Shown here: positions 25,318 through 33,935 of the stretch, in pieces
How positions within the stretch are numbered: position 1 is the first letter of the stretch
Layout: each line of letters begins with the position of its first letter
NCBI GenBank assembly: GCA_024508935.1
Contig: JANINW010000011.1
Coordinates: forward strand, 147,812-211,811
DNA length: 64,000 nucleotides
Direction: 5' to 3'
Origin: Flavipsychrobacter sp.
GTDB lineage: Bacteria; Bacteroidota; Bacteroidia; Chitinophagales; Chitinophagaceae
Notes under the pieces: generated by a model
Databases searched by the model: none
The model's input: the letters and a program-made list of their open reading frames with translations, nothing else
What the model was told of the DNA's origin: nothing
Made by a program: the position numbers and the translations under genes

Positions 25318-25614
25318 TTAAGCCTGTTTAGCAGTTTTTTTCCTCATCAGCCTTTTAGCTCCAATACCCGCGCCGGCAGCTATTAGCAAGCTTAAACCAC
25401 CATCAAGGGGTACGTCACAGTCATGGTCATGGCTTCCCCAGCTGCTACCGAACTGGCTGCTGGTGCCACCGGTGCCCGAAGTGCCTGTGCCGGTACTACT
25501 GCTGCCGGTAATGCTGTACGGGGTATAACTGTAAGGTTGGGGTGTTTGCGCGTTAGCAATAAATGAAAGACTGGTAAATGCTGCTAACATCAGCAAGTTG
25601 GCGTGTTTTTTCAT
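25318..25614 (-). CDS. exosortase substrate with PLDGG (PID-CTERM-like) sorting signal
   Basis: The 98-residue protein has a signal peptide (MKKHANLLMLAAFTSLSFIA, cut near NAQ), a short Ser/Thr/Gly/Tyr-rich middle (residues 24-62), an acidic-His patch (SHDHDCD) and a C-terminal tripartite signal: PLDGG at 69-73, a hydrophobic helix LSLLIAAGAGIGA and the basic end KRLMRKK. This matches the PID-CTERM class of exosortase sorting signals. It is directly upstream of the exosortase (10-bp gap), so it is probably its dedicated target. The middle is low complexity and likely glycosylated or extended on the surface. A CATATTTG -7-like box lies at 25645-25638. Confidence 0.8.
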   Translation of the reverse strand: MKKHANLLMLAAFTSLSFIANAQTPQPYSYTPYSITGSSSTGTGTSGTGGTSSQFGSSWGSHDHDCDVPLDGGLSLLIAAGAGIGAKRLMRKKTAKQA

Positions 25615-25729
25615 GGTAGTTTTTTGTTTTTGAAGCACAAATATGCACCACGCATTTCAACTATGCCCAATTCCCCGCTTGGTTTAACGAAGCGTTTGTA
25701 TGTGCTTAACCAAGCGATAAGAAATAAAA

Positions 25730-25754
25730 AAAGCCGCAATTTATATGCGGCTTT
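25730..25754 (-). terminator. terminator of cysteine desulfurase gene
   Basis: Perfect 9-bp stem AAAGCCGCA / TGCGGCTTT with a 7-base loop, followed on the minus strand by a run of seven T. It lies 20 bp past the stop at 25775. Confidence 0.85.
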
Positions 25755-25774
25755 AACACTGTTTATTATCGTTT

Positions 25775-26908
25775 TTAGATCAGCTCTTTCAGTTTTTCTA
25801 TTACAGTATCTACTTCTTCCCGCGTATTGTGGCGGCAGAAGGAGAAACGGATAGGTACGATCTCTGTACTATGACCGTTATGTAATGCTTTGATTACATG
25901 GCTTATAGAGCTGGCGCCGCTGCTGCAGGCGCTGCCACCGCTTACACAAATACCGGCCATGTCTAGGTTGAAAAGCAGCATATCTGATTTGTCTGTCTTC
26001 GGAAATGCCACGTTCAGTACAGTATATAAGCAGTCACCTTCACAATCTCCATTGAAAGAAACGCCTTCAAAGGTTTCGGCAAGGCGCGTATTCATATATT
26101 TTTTAAGGTCCCTGATATAGCTGCTATCCTGTTCAAAACGGGAAGTAGCCAGTTCCAGTGCTTTGGCAAAACCAACAATACCATACATGTTTTCAGTACC
26201 GGCGCGCATATTGCGTTCCTGGGCACCACCATTTATCATTGGGTTTATCTTTACGCTCTCATTGATATATAAAATACCCACGCCTTTAGGACCGTGGAAT
26301 TTATGCCCAGCAGCGCTGGCAAAATGTACATTTAAATCTTTCAGGTTTATGGGGTAGTGACCGATGGTCTGAACCATGTCACAATGGAAGATAGCATCAT
26401 GTTTTTTGCACAGTTCCCCTACAGCTTTTACATCCAGCAGGTTGCCTATTTCGTTATTGGCATGCATAAGGGTTACCAGTGTTTTGCCCTTATTGGCCGC
26501 AAGTAATGCTTCAAGGTTAACAAGGTCTACATGCCCGTTGGGCAGCAGTTTTACAAAATCAAGGGTAGCCTGGCCGTTTTTTGCCAGTTGTTCCACCGTA
26601 TGCAGGGTAGCATGGTGTTCTATAGGGGATGTAATGATATGCTTACAGCCCAGGTCGCGTACTGCAGCGTTAATAGCTGTATTGCTGCTTTCTGTACCGC
26701 CGGAGGTGAAAAATATCTCTCCCGGTGCACAGTTAAGGATCTTTGCAACGGTTTTACGGGCGCTTTCTATACCCATCTTGGTCTCACGGCCATAAGAATA
26801 TATGGATGAAGGATTACCAAACTTTTCAGTCAGGTATGGCATCATGGCATCCAGCACTTCCGGGTCCAGGGCAGTCGTAGCTGCATTGTCAAAATAGATA
26901 CGGCGCAT
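25775..26908 (-). CDS. cysteine desulfurase (NifS/IscS family)
   Basis: The 377-residue PLP enzyme opens IYFDNAATTALDPEVL and has Lys203 in SAAGHKFHGPKG (Schiff base) and the sulfur-carrying Cys328 in SGGSACSSGASS. It takes sulfur from L-cysteine for Fe-S clusters or thiolated tRNA, giving alanine. The short active-site loop and SACSSG spacing fit the NifS/IscS group (type I). It stands alone with its own promoter (TAACTTTG at 26938-26931) and terminator; no iscU or sufE gene is adjacent, so the acceptor cannot be told. The ATG at 26908 is clear. Confidence 0.92.
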   Translation of the reverse strand: MRRIYFDNAATTALDPEVLDAMMPYLTEKFGNPSSIYSYGRETKMGIESARKTVAKILNCAPGEIFFTSGGTESSNTAINAAVRDLGCKHIITSPIEHHATLHTVEQLAKNGQATLDFVKLLPNGHVDLVNLEALLAANKGKTLVTLMHANNEIGNLLDVKAVGELCKKHDAIFHCDMVQTIGHYPINLKDLNVHFASAAGHKFHGPKGVGILYINESVKINPMINGGAQERNMRAGTENMYGIVGFAKALELATSRFEQDSSYIRDLKKYMNTRLAETFEGVSFNGDCEGDCLYTVLNVAFPKTDKSDMLLFNLDMAGICVSGGSACSSGASSISHVIKALHNGHSTEIVPIRFSFCRHNTREEVDTVIEKLKELI

Positions 26909-26930
26909 TCTTAAATATTTAAAGCGTTTG

Positions 26931-26938
26931 CAAAGTTA
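26931..26938 (-). promoter_or_regulatory. -7 box of cysteine desulfurase
   Basis: Minus-strand TAACTTTG fits TAnnTTTG, 23 bp before the ATG. An ATTG 20 bp upstream may serve as -33. Confidence 0.45.
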
Positions 26939-27023
26939 CTTAAAATAGAAATTTCATACAATTATATGCGTCAGCTGCGCAACATCATTTTGTGCGTATC
27001 TTTCGGGCTTATAGGTAGTGTAT

Positions 27024-27530
27024 ATGAGTAATTTTTTGCCTAAGATAAGTAAAGCAGTACTGGAGGCCCAGACCGGCCCTGGGAAGGAAGATGCCTTGTA
27101 TGACCTGCTGGCACAGCCATTGCACGAAGAATTGTACAAAAGGAAGGATTTTGATTTTCTCGATGACCTTTCCGAAGGGCAACAATTAATGCTTTCTTAT
27201 GACTATGTAAGAATGCAGGTATTGCAGGGCGGGTTTATACAACTGATAGAAAACGGCTACATAGGCCTGCTGCCGGATATGCCTGAATGGCTCAATAAGA
27301 TAGGTGCTCCCGAAATGGCAAAGATAATAGACGATGTACTGAAGGTATATGTACTGAATAAGGATATACTCGGCAAAACAAAAACCGTGGAAGATTTTGC
27401 CTTGCTGTATGAAGAGCTAAAGGAGTTTGAAGCCATTGACGAAAGTTTCCGCCAGCTGAATGATGATACCAATCGTAAGATACTCGACTATGCTACCGCG
27501 CATATAGACGAGTTTGCAAAGCTGGTATAG
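27024..27530 (+). CDS. DUF4375 (DMP19-like) protein
   Basis: The 168-residue acidic, soluble protein contains the DUF4375 pattern: LSYDYVRMQVLQGGFIQLIENGY-like (helix, then NGGF-type QGGF), followed by LPEWLNKIGAPEMAKIIDD. Family members are common in Bacteria, and the fold was named from a dentin-matrix/DNA-mimic protein, but a general function is not known. No signal peptide is seen. ATG at 27024 is preferred to a GTG two codons upstream; a TATCTTTC -7-like box lies at 26997-27004. The gene is divergent from cysteine desulfurase and its stop is one base from the stop of the first glycosyltransferase gene. Confidence 0.75.
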   Translation: MSNFLPKISKAVLEAQTGPGKEDALYDLLAQPLHEELYKRKDFDFLDDLSEGQQLMLSYDYVRMQVLQGGFIQLIENGYIGLLPDMPEWLNKIGAPEMAKIIDDVLKVYVLNKDILGKTKTVEDFALLYEELKEFEAIDESFRQLNDDTNRKILDYATAHIDEFAKLV

Positions 27531-27531
27531 C

Positions 27532-28974
27532 TTATTTGGTACCCTTCTTGAATTTATACAGGCAGAACATTTCATATTCAAATATGGTTGGCTCCTGGGT
27601 ATAGTAAATTAGATCAAGTTGTTGTGCAAGTTCCTGTTTTATAGGGCGGTTAAAGAGTATAAGTACATTGTCCAGTTGGCCGCTGAATTTGTCGTGGATC
27701 GTTTTAATGTAATATTCGTCGGGTAAAGCCCAGGTCTTTTTCAGGTAAAAAGAATCATTGACATAGTGTGTGCGGAACTGTCCGAATTCGGGATAGAACA
27801 TTTTTTTGTCTTTGTCCAGGTAAGGGAGGATGGTACAGGCATAAGCAGCAGGATAGCCTGTAAGTATATATCCCTGCATGTTGCGGCTCTTAATAAAGTC
27901 AGCTACATTTCTTGAATCTGAATAATCACGTTCCACATCCATCATATATTTGGTCCCGGTGTATTGCAGTTGCAGCACCACTATACCTGCCAGTATCCAT
28001 ATGCCATATTTTATAAGCTGGGGCCATTTTGTTTTTATATTCCAGGGGTCATCATTATAGAAACCCGCTAGGGCATAACCAACATATATTACGGTAAGTA
28101 ATAGCCCGCAATGCCTTACGCCGCCAATAAATTTATATCCTAAGATATACAGGATACCGGCTAATCCCCCCAATACCATTAGCAAAGACTTGGTACGCGT
28201 TGCCAACGGTATTAAAAGTGCAATAAGGAGAATGGTGCCCAGGTCTGTATCCATATTCAGCAGCAGGCCAAAGCTTACCGTCAGGAACATTTCCTTGGAA
28301 TGGTCTATCAGTTCGGCATCAAAAATATTGGCAGAGTCGCGCATCACGATGTATGGGATGAGGTACAAGCCAAAGGCACACATGATGGTGAAAGCGGCTA
28401 TCACCTTGCCCTGCAGTTTTTTATATTGTAAAGCATCGAGCAGGTAAATACCGGTAAGCGATGCCGCAAAGGCAAACATCAGCATATGAGTATTAAATAG
28501 CCCCGCTACACACAGTGCAAACAGTATAGGTTTATCAAAACGCTTTGGGTATAGCGCTATTATGGCACTGGTCAAACAAACAATAGTGCAGTAGCTGCGT
28601 GCAAAAACCGAGTATTCATACAAAAAGAAATAGTTAAAAGGTATCAGCACTTTCAATATCCAGGGCGCATTGCTGCGGAATAGCAATAAATACATACCTG
28701 CCATTACCAAAGCTGCTGATATCCAGTTTTGAATCATATAAGGCAGTCCCATTTTTACAAAAGGGAATATAGTGAGGTACCACAATGGGGGGTGACCTTC
28801 AGCCGGCAGGCCTTTGAACAATACTGCAAGACTATTGTCCCGTACCATTAGGTAAGACTGGGCTTCATCTCTCCAGGGCTCGTGAACCGTAACGCCGTAC
28901 GCTACTAAAATGGCATATAGCCCGAACACAACCCATAACGTTTTTTCCTGCCAGGTGAGTTTGCTGAAGTTCAT
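27532..28974 (-). CDS. GT-C-type membrane glycosyltransferase, paralogue 3 of tandem array
   Basis: The 480-residue protein has ten or more membrane segments and a first exposed loop with HEPWRDEAQSYL (Asp36-Glu37) and LPAEGHPPLWYL, the position of the catalytic acidic residue in GT-C enzymes such as the PMT/GT39 group. These use lipid-linked sugars and act on the outer side of the inner membrane. The C-terminal third (about residues 330-480) is a soluble domain with repeated Tyr and acidic residues. The two upstream genes encode close paralogues in the same direction (16-bp gap). Sugar and acceptor are unknown. Confidence 0.8.
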   Translation of the reverse strand: MNFSKLTWQEKTLWVVFGLYAILVAYGVTVHEPWRDEAQSYLMVRDNSLAVLFKGLPAEGHPPLWYLTIFPFVKMGLPYMIQNWISAALVMAGMYLLLFRSNAPWILKVLIPFNYFFLYEYSVFARSYCTIVCLTSAIIALYPKRFDKPILFALCVAGLFNTHMLMFAFAASLTGIYLLDALQYKKLQGKVIAAFTIMCAFGLYLIPYIVMRDSANIFDAELIDHSKEMFLTVSFGLLLNMDTDLGTILLIALLIPLATRTKSLLMVLGGLAGILYILGYKFIGGVRHCGLLLTVIYVGYALAGFYNDDPWNIKTKWPQLIKYGIWILAGIVVLQLQYTGTKYMMDVERDYSDSRNVADFIKSRNMQGYILTGYPAAYACTILPYLDKDKKMFYPEFGQFRTHYVNDSFYLKKTWALPDEYYIKTIHDKFSGQLDNVLILFNRPIKQELAQQLDLIYYTQEPTIFEYEMFCLYKFKKGTK

Positions 28975-28990
28975 AAGGTAAATGAATGGA

Positions 28991-30433
28991 TTATTTTACG
29001 TTCGGTTTATATTTGTAAATATAAAAAGCCTCTTCCCAGTGCAGTACAGGTTCTTCTGTTTTATAAATAAGGTCCAGGTATTTTTCTGATTGAGGCTGTA
29101 CCGGATAGTTGAGTAACAATACAACTTTGCTCAAGTCCTTAAAATTATCGTGCGATACTTTTACCGCATAATCTACCGGGTAGGCCCATATTTCCTTCAT
29201 AAAGCAGGAGTCATAAACATAGAAGCTCCCGTAACGCTGACATTCAGCGTAGTAGAATTTACTGCCTTTGGGCATGTAAGGCAGAACTGACAATACGCTG
29301 GTGGCTTCGTAGCCTACAATAGTCTCCTGTTTATCTTTTCGGTTCATCAGGAATTCGGCAGCGTCCTTAGCGTCACTGTTCAGCGTGGTGATGTCGTCGC
29401 TGTATTTCTTCAGGGTAGCGGGAAGTTGTACAACCACTGCTGCGCACAGTCCCCATATTCCAAACTTTGCAAGGTCTTGCTGTATGCTCTTTAAGCCATT
29501 CAGCGCATCATCTTTATAATAGATTGCAATGCCATAGGCACCGAAAAAAATAATAAATAGCACTCCGTGATGGCGTATTGTAGTCGCGTATCTGAACGAG
29601 ATAATATAGAGTGCGCCGGCAAGCCCCATGACCAGGAGCATAAGCGGTTTGGTTCTTTGAGCCAATAATATGATCAGCGCTATGAACAATAAAAGAAACA
29701 CAGGATTGCCCGTAAGACTGATCCCATTTGTAATTGCTGTTTTAGCCAGGCCGGCATGGTCTGTTATTTTGGTTTGGTAAAAACGTACCATGCTGCTCAT
29801 AAACAGGTAGGGAATAAGGTAAAGTCCGCCTATACACATAAGAACGAAACTGCCCAGCACGCTACTATTAAGCTTTTTTTGCTGCATGCCATCCCATAAA
29901 AACAGCATCATAATGCCGAATGCAAATGTGAATACGAGTACATGCGAATTGTATAAACCGACTACACATAGCGCAAATAACCAGGGCTTTTCAAAACGCT
30001 TTTCGTAGAGTGCTATTATTGCAGTGATAAAGAATACGTAGAAGCAATAGTTACGGCCCACAATAGCATATTCATAGAAGAAGAAATAGCTGAATGGCAG
30101 TGCCAGTTTCAGTAAAGGGTTCACCTTTGTTTTGAAAAGCAGCAGGTATACAGCAGCTATCATTACGCTGCCTGATATAAAATCAAGTATGTGGTGTGGA
30201 GCACCTGCCTGGGCAAAAGGATAGAGTATGAGATACCATAGCGGCGGGTGCCCTTCAGCGGGCAGTGTTTTGAATATACCGGCAATAGTGTTGTCGCGGG
30301 CTATAAGCCATGCCTGCGCCTCATCTCCCCATGGCTCATGGTTAATGACGCCAAACAGTACCGCAAGATTATAGAGCGCAAAAACGATCCAATAAACATT
30401 CCTGTTTTTTTCTTCGTTCAGGATGGCAGTCAT
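28991..30433 (-). CDS. GT-C-type membrane glycosyltransferase, paralogue 2
   Basis: The protein has 480 residues and the same plan as its neighbours: NHEPWGDEAQAWL (Asp37-Glu38) in the first periplasmic loop, LPAEGHPPLWYL, many membrane helices, then a C-terminal soluble region with YYAECQRYGSFYVYDS. The Arg before the DEAQ motif in the other two copies is Gly here, which may alter substrate binding. It starts 5 bp after paralogue 1 and precedes paralogue 3 by 16 bp, so the three form one transcript. Confidence 0.8.
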   Translation of the reverse strand: MTAILNEEKNRNVYWIVFALYNLAVLFGVINHEPWGDEAQAWLIARDNTIAGIFKTLPAEGHPPLWYLILYPFAQAGAPHHILDFISGSVMIAAVYLLLFKTKVNPLLKLALPFSYFFFYEYAIVGRNYCFYVFFITAIIALYEKRFEKPWLFALCVVGLYNSHVLVFTFAFGIMMLFLWDGMQQKKLNSSVLGSFVLMCIGGLYLIPYLFMSSMVRFYQTKITDHAGLAKTAITNGISLTGNPVFLLLFIALIILLAQRTKPLMLLVMGLAGALYIISFRYATTIRHHGVLFIIFFGAYGIAIYYKDDALNGLKSIQQDLAKFGIWGLCAAVVVQLPATLKKYSDDITTLNSDAKDAAEFLMNRKDKQETIVGYEATSVLSVLPYMPKGSKFYYAECQRYGSFYVYDSCFMKEIWAYPVDYAVKVSHDNFKDLSKVVLLLNYPVQPQSEKYLDLIYKTEEPVLHWEEAFYIYKYKPNVK

Positions 30434-30438
30434 AGTAT

Positions 30439-31959
30439 TTAATGTGAAGGATTTTTGAATGTATAGATAAAATAGATCTCGTCCTGCTTAATAGGCTGTT
30501 CCTGTGTACTATAAAGCAGGTCCATACGGTTTGCCCACACAGGCGATAATGGACTATTGAAAACGAATAATAACTTATCGGTTTTGCTTTTAAAGTTATT
30601 ATAGGCAATATCCACATAGCTGTCGGCCGTATTACCCCAGTTGCCTTTGGTAAAACAGGTATCGAAAACGTAGTAGGACCCGAAACGCTGGCATTCTACA
30701 TAGTAGAGCTCTTTATGGTCTTGCAGGTAGGGGAGTAAAGCACTGGTAGCCCATGCTGATTGCCCGACTATAATATTATTTTCAAGATGGTGTTCTTTAA
30801 TATAAGATGCCGCGTTTTGTGAGTCTGAATAGATTTGTTCATTATCCAGCAGGTAATTTTCGATGGCCGGCTTTATCTGTAATACAGCCATCAGGGCAAA
30901 AAGCAGGTAACTATATTTTGCTATAATGAATTTCCCGGCAGGTATTATGTTCCAGCTATCCTCTTGGTAGAAATCGTAAAGCCCATAAACACCTGCGATG
31001 ATGATGAACGCTACACCGCCATGTCTTATATCGCCAGGGAAGATATACCCTATAATATATACTACGGCTGCAAGTCCACCTGTCAAAAGGAGGAAGGGCT
31101 TTGTACGGGTTGCTAAAGTGATACACATCAGCCCAAGCAGTATTATGGCCAGGTCTCCATTATTGCCCGCCAGCAAACCCAGCGCCAGCGTGCGTTTGAT
31201 AATGCCGAAATGGTCTTGCAGGTAAGGGTGGAATGCGCCTGTTACTTTACTGGAACCCATATAAGGTATCAGGTATAGTCCCCCAATTACCATAAATGCG
31301 AATGCCGCTATTATGGATGTATTTATCTTCTTCTGCTGCACGGCATCCAACAGGTATATACAGGCCAGCGTAAAGCAAAAGGAAAAAATGAGCATATGCG
31401 TATTGAACATAGCGACAACACAAAGTGCAAATAGCCAGGGCTTTTCAAAGCGCTGCGGGTAAAGCGTTAAAATGGCACTCATCAAAAATACCAGTACACA
31501 GTAGCTACGGCCCACTAACGCATATTCAAAAAGGAATAGATAGGTGAAAGGCAGTATTAGTTTTAGGAGTATCGGCAGCTTCGAGCGAAAGAGCAGCAGG
31601 TAAATGCCCGCTATCATAAAGGCAGCCGATAAGATATTTTGTATCACATAGGGTGCACCGAGCTTGGCAAAAGGAAACAGTATAAGGTACCAGGTGGGCG
31701 GGTGCCCTTCTGAAGGTAGTTTTTTGAACAACCCTGCCAGATCCAGGTTCTTAACCACCAGCCATGATTGAGCCTCGTCGCGCCATGGCTCGTGGTTGGT
31801 CATGCCATAAATAACCAGTAAGGCATAGAGAATAAATACCGGCCACAAAAGTTTTGGCAGCCAGTTGCCAATAGGGGGCTTTGTGGTTGCCGGAGGCGTA
31901 GCAGGAGAAGGTTTTGGTTTTAGCGGTTGAGGATTTTGCCTGGGGTGTTTTTTTGCCAT
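30439..31959 (-). CDS. GT-C-type membrane glycosyltransferase, paralogue 1
   Basis: First gene of the array, 506 residues. It differs from the others by a Pro/Lys-rich cytoplasmic N-terminus of about 30 residues (PKPSPATPPATTKPP). The catalytic-type loop reads HEPWRDEAQSWL (Asp61-Glu62), followed by LPSEGHPPTWYL. The C-terminal domain has YYVECQRFGSYYVFDTC, close to paralogue 2. A TACCTTTC -7-like box (31982-31975) lies 16 bp upstream. Divergence among the three is strong at the sequence level while motifs stay fixed, so the duplication is old and each copy is probably active. Confidence 0.8.
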   Translation of the reverse strand: MAKKHPRQNPQPLKPKPSPATPPATTKPPIGNWLPKLLWPVFILYALLVIYGMTNHEPWRDEAQSWLVVKNLDLAGLFKKLPSEGHPPTWYLILFPFAKLGAPYVIQNILSAAFMIAGIYLLLFRSKLPILLKLILPFTYLFLFEYALVGRSYCVLVFLMSAILTLYPQRFEKPWLFALCVVAMFNTHMLIFSFCFTLACIYLLDAVQQKKINTSIIAAFAFMVIGGLYLIPYMGSSKVTGAFHPYLQDHFGIIKRTLALGLLAGNNGDLAIILLGLMCITLATRTKPFLLLTGGLAAVVYIIGYIFPGDIRHGGVAFIIIAGVYGLYDFYQEDSWNIIPAGKFIIAKYSYLLFALMAVLQIKPAIENYLLDNEQIYSDSQNAASYIKEHHLENNIIVGQSAWATSALLPYLQDHKELYYVECQRFGSYYVFDTCFTKGNWGNTADSYVDIAYNNFKSKTDKLLFVFNSPLSPVWANRMDLLYSTQEQPIKQDEIYFIYTFKNPSH

Positions 31960-32083
31960 TCCTGTGGTGAATAAGAAAGGTAAATATGCCTAAAAAAGGC
32001 GGATTTTCACAGGTCTTGTTAAAGCCTTCTCAAAATACAAAGTAAGTATTGCAATCATCTTCATAAAAACCCTTATTTCTTCG

Positions 32084-32091
32084 TACCTTTG
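32084..32091 (+). promoter_or_regulatory. -7 box of ABC-F gene
   Basis: TACCTTTG, a full TAnnTTTG match, 66 bp before the ATG. The leader would start near 32098 and includes the hairpin at 32101-32121. No clear -33 element. Confidence 0.55.
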
Positions 32092-32100
32092 CACCCTCAA

Positions 32101-32121
32101 AAAACCGGTATTCGCGGTTTT
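32101..32121 (+). promoter_or_regulatory. 5' leader hairpin of ABC-F gene
   Basis: AAAACCG (32101-32107) pairs with CGGTTTT (32115-32121) around a 7-base loop, right at the predicted 5' end of the transcript and followed by an A/T-rich run. It could stabilise the leader or act in attenuation, as known for some resistance-type ABC-F genes. Confidence 0.4.
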
Positions 32122-32156
32122 ATTATATCCCGAATTTTAACTTTTTAAATATATCA

Positions 32157-33785
32157 ATGCTTTCAGTTTCTAATTTATCGCTTCGCTACGGCAAGCGCGT
32201 GTTGTTTGAAGATGTAAATATCCGTTTTACCGAAGGTAACTGCTATGGTATCATAGGTGCTAATGGTGCGGGTAAATCTACTTTCCTGAAGATACTTTCG
32301 GGCGAGATAGACCCTACCACGGGTAAAGTGGAAATAGGTAAAGATCAGCGTATGAGCGTGTTAAAACAGAACCACTATGCTTACGATGAATTTACTGTAT
32401 TGGAAACAGTTATCATGGGTAATGATAAGTTGTATGATGTAATGAAGCAAAAAGATGCCATTTATGCCAAGGAAGATTTTTCGGAAGAAGATGGCTTAAA
32501 AGCCGGCGAACTGGAAGGCCTTTTTGCAGAAATGGATGGCTGGAATGCGGAAAGTGATGCAGCTACTTTATTGAGCAACCTGGGTATAAAAGAAGAATTT
32601 CATGGCCGCCTCGTAAAAGAGCTGGATGGTAACCAGAAAGTACGCGTGCTCCTGGCACAGGCTATTTTTGGTAACCCGGATATCCTGCTGCTCGATGAGC
32701 CTACCAATGATCTTGACCTCGAAACTATAGCATGGTTGGAAAATTTCCTGGCGGACTATGATAAGATCGTATTGGTAGTATCGCACGATCGTCACTTCTT
32801 AGATGCTGTGTGTACACACGTTGCTGACATAGATTTTGGTAAGATCACCATATTTACCGGTAACTATACATTCTGGTACGAATCAAGCCAGCTTTTGCTG
32901 AAACAAAGGACGGATGCTAATAAGAAAGCGGAAGATAAGATTGCTGAATTAAAAGAGTTCATCGCGCGCTTCTCTGCCAACGCTTCTAAGTCCAAGCAGG
33001 CTACCAGCCGTAAAAAAGCTTTGGATAAGATAAAGCTGGAAGATATGACCGCTTCTACCCGTAAATACCCAGCTATCCTCTTTAATGTGCAGGTGCGTGA
33101 TGCAGGAGACCAGATACTTGAAGTAAAGGGCCTTAGCAAAACACTGAATGGCGAAGTGATGTTCAAAGACATTAGCTTCGACCTGAAACGCGGGCAGAAA
33201 ATAGCTGTAGTTTCGGAAAATGGCCTGGCCACAACCGCCTTCTACAAAATACTGGCCGGCGAGGATACCGATTTCCAGGGAAGCTTTAAATGGGGTATTA
33301 CAGTTACCACCACTTACCTGCCAAATGACAATACCCAGTATTTCGAGAAAAAAGATCTGAACCTGATAGACTGGCTGCGCCAGTTCTCTGAAGAAAAAGA
33401 CGAAACTTTCATCCGCGGTTTCCTTGGCCGTATGCTGTTCAGCGGTGAAGAAACGCTGAAACAGTGCTCGGTATTGAGCGGTGGTGAGAAAATGCGCTGT
33501 ATGATTAGCCGCATGATGATGCTGAAAGGTAACGTGCTGATGCTGGACGAACCTACCAACCACCTTGACCTGGAAAGTATTACTGCACTGAACAATGGTA
33601 TGAAGGATTTTAAAGGTACCATCCTGTTCACTACCCGGGATCATGAACTGGCACAGACAGTAGCAGACCGTATACTGGAAATAACGCCAGGCGGACTGAT
33701 AGACCGCGAAATGAGCTTTGATGAATACCGTAAAGATGAGCGCGTAAAGAACCTGCGTGCTGAGATGTATGGTGTGCCTGCATAA
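32157..33785 (+). CDS. ABC-F family ATPase (YbiT-like)
   Basis: The 542-residue protein has two nucleotide-binding domains and no membrane part, as in ABC-F translation factors that act at the ribosomal E site. Domain 1 has Walker A GANGAGKS (34-41), LLLDEPTNDLD and a degenerate signature LDGNQKVR. A linker with basic coiled coil (about residues 245-300, RKKALDKIKLEDM) follows. Domain 2 has a normal signature LSGGEKMR and LDEPTNHLD, but its Walker A position reads SENGLATTAFYK (from residue 353) and lacks the GK(S/T). Length and motif pattern fit the YbiT/YkpA-like group, which may explain the degenerate sites. It has its own promoter, a leader hairpin and a terminator. Confidence 0.9.
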   Translation: MLSVSNLSLRYGKRVLFEDVNIRFTEGNCYGIIGANGAGKSTFLKILSGEIDPTTGKVEIGKDQRMSVLKQNHYAYDEFTVLETVIMGNDKLYDVMKQKDAIYAKEDFSEEDGLKAGELEGLFAEMDGWNAESDAATLLSNLGIKEEFHGRLVKELDGNQKVRVLLAQAIFGNPDILLLDEPTNDLDLETIAWLENFLADYDKIVLVVSHDRHFLDAVCTHVADIDFGKITIFTGNYTFWYESSQLLLKQRTDANKKAEDKIAELKEFIARFSANASKSKQATSRKKALDKIKLEDMTASTRKYPAILFNVQVRDAGDQILEVKGLSKTLNGEVMFKDISFDLKRGQKIAVVSENGLATTAFYKILAGEDTDFQGSFKWGITVTTTYLPNDNTQYFEKKDLNLIDWLRQFSEEKDETFIRGFLGRMLFSGEETLKQCSVLSGGEKMRCMISRMMMLKGNVLMLDEPTNHLDLESITALNNGMKDFKGTILFTTRDHELAQTVADRILEITPGGLIDREMSFDEYRKDERVKNLRAEMYGVPA

Positions 33786-33798
33786 AATACTGATGATA

Positions 33799-33822
33799 AA
33801 AGCCCCTGGTAACAGGGGCTTT
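33799..33822 (+). terminator. terminator of ABC-F gene
   Basis: Perfect 10-bp stem AAAGCCCCTG / CAGGGGCTTT with a GTAA tetraloop, followed by TCTTTTT. It lies 13 bp after the stop codon. Confidence 0.9.
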
Positions 33823-33894
33823 CTTTTTGGCTTAACTGTTTTAGGATTATAGCTTTAACTGATATACCCTTTTTAGTATTTAGCCATTAAAAAT

Positions 33895-33902
33895 TACCTT
33901 TG
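33895..33902 (+). promoter_or_regulatory. -7 box of P5C dehydrogenase gene
   Basis: TACCTTTG, a full TAnnTTTG match, 33 bp before the ATG at 33936. The context TACCTTTGCAnCCTC is shared with the ABC-F promoter. Confidence 0.55.
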
Positions 33903-33935
33903 CATCCTCAATAGAACGTCCAGAAAATAATATAT

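Noticed and set aside
32949..33644. Long open frame (231 codons) antisense to the ABC-F gene
   Set aside because: It is a shadow of a well-supported coding gene; its translation has no recognisable motif and no promoter or neighbouring context.
33908..33918. AGAACGTCC before pruA (and again near 37830) as extra copies of the 19-bp repeat
   Set aside because: Only eight bases match and the A-rich left half and TAAT right end are missing.
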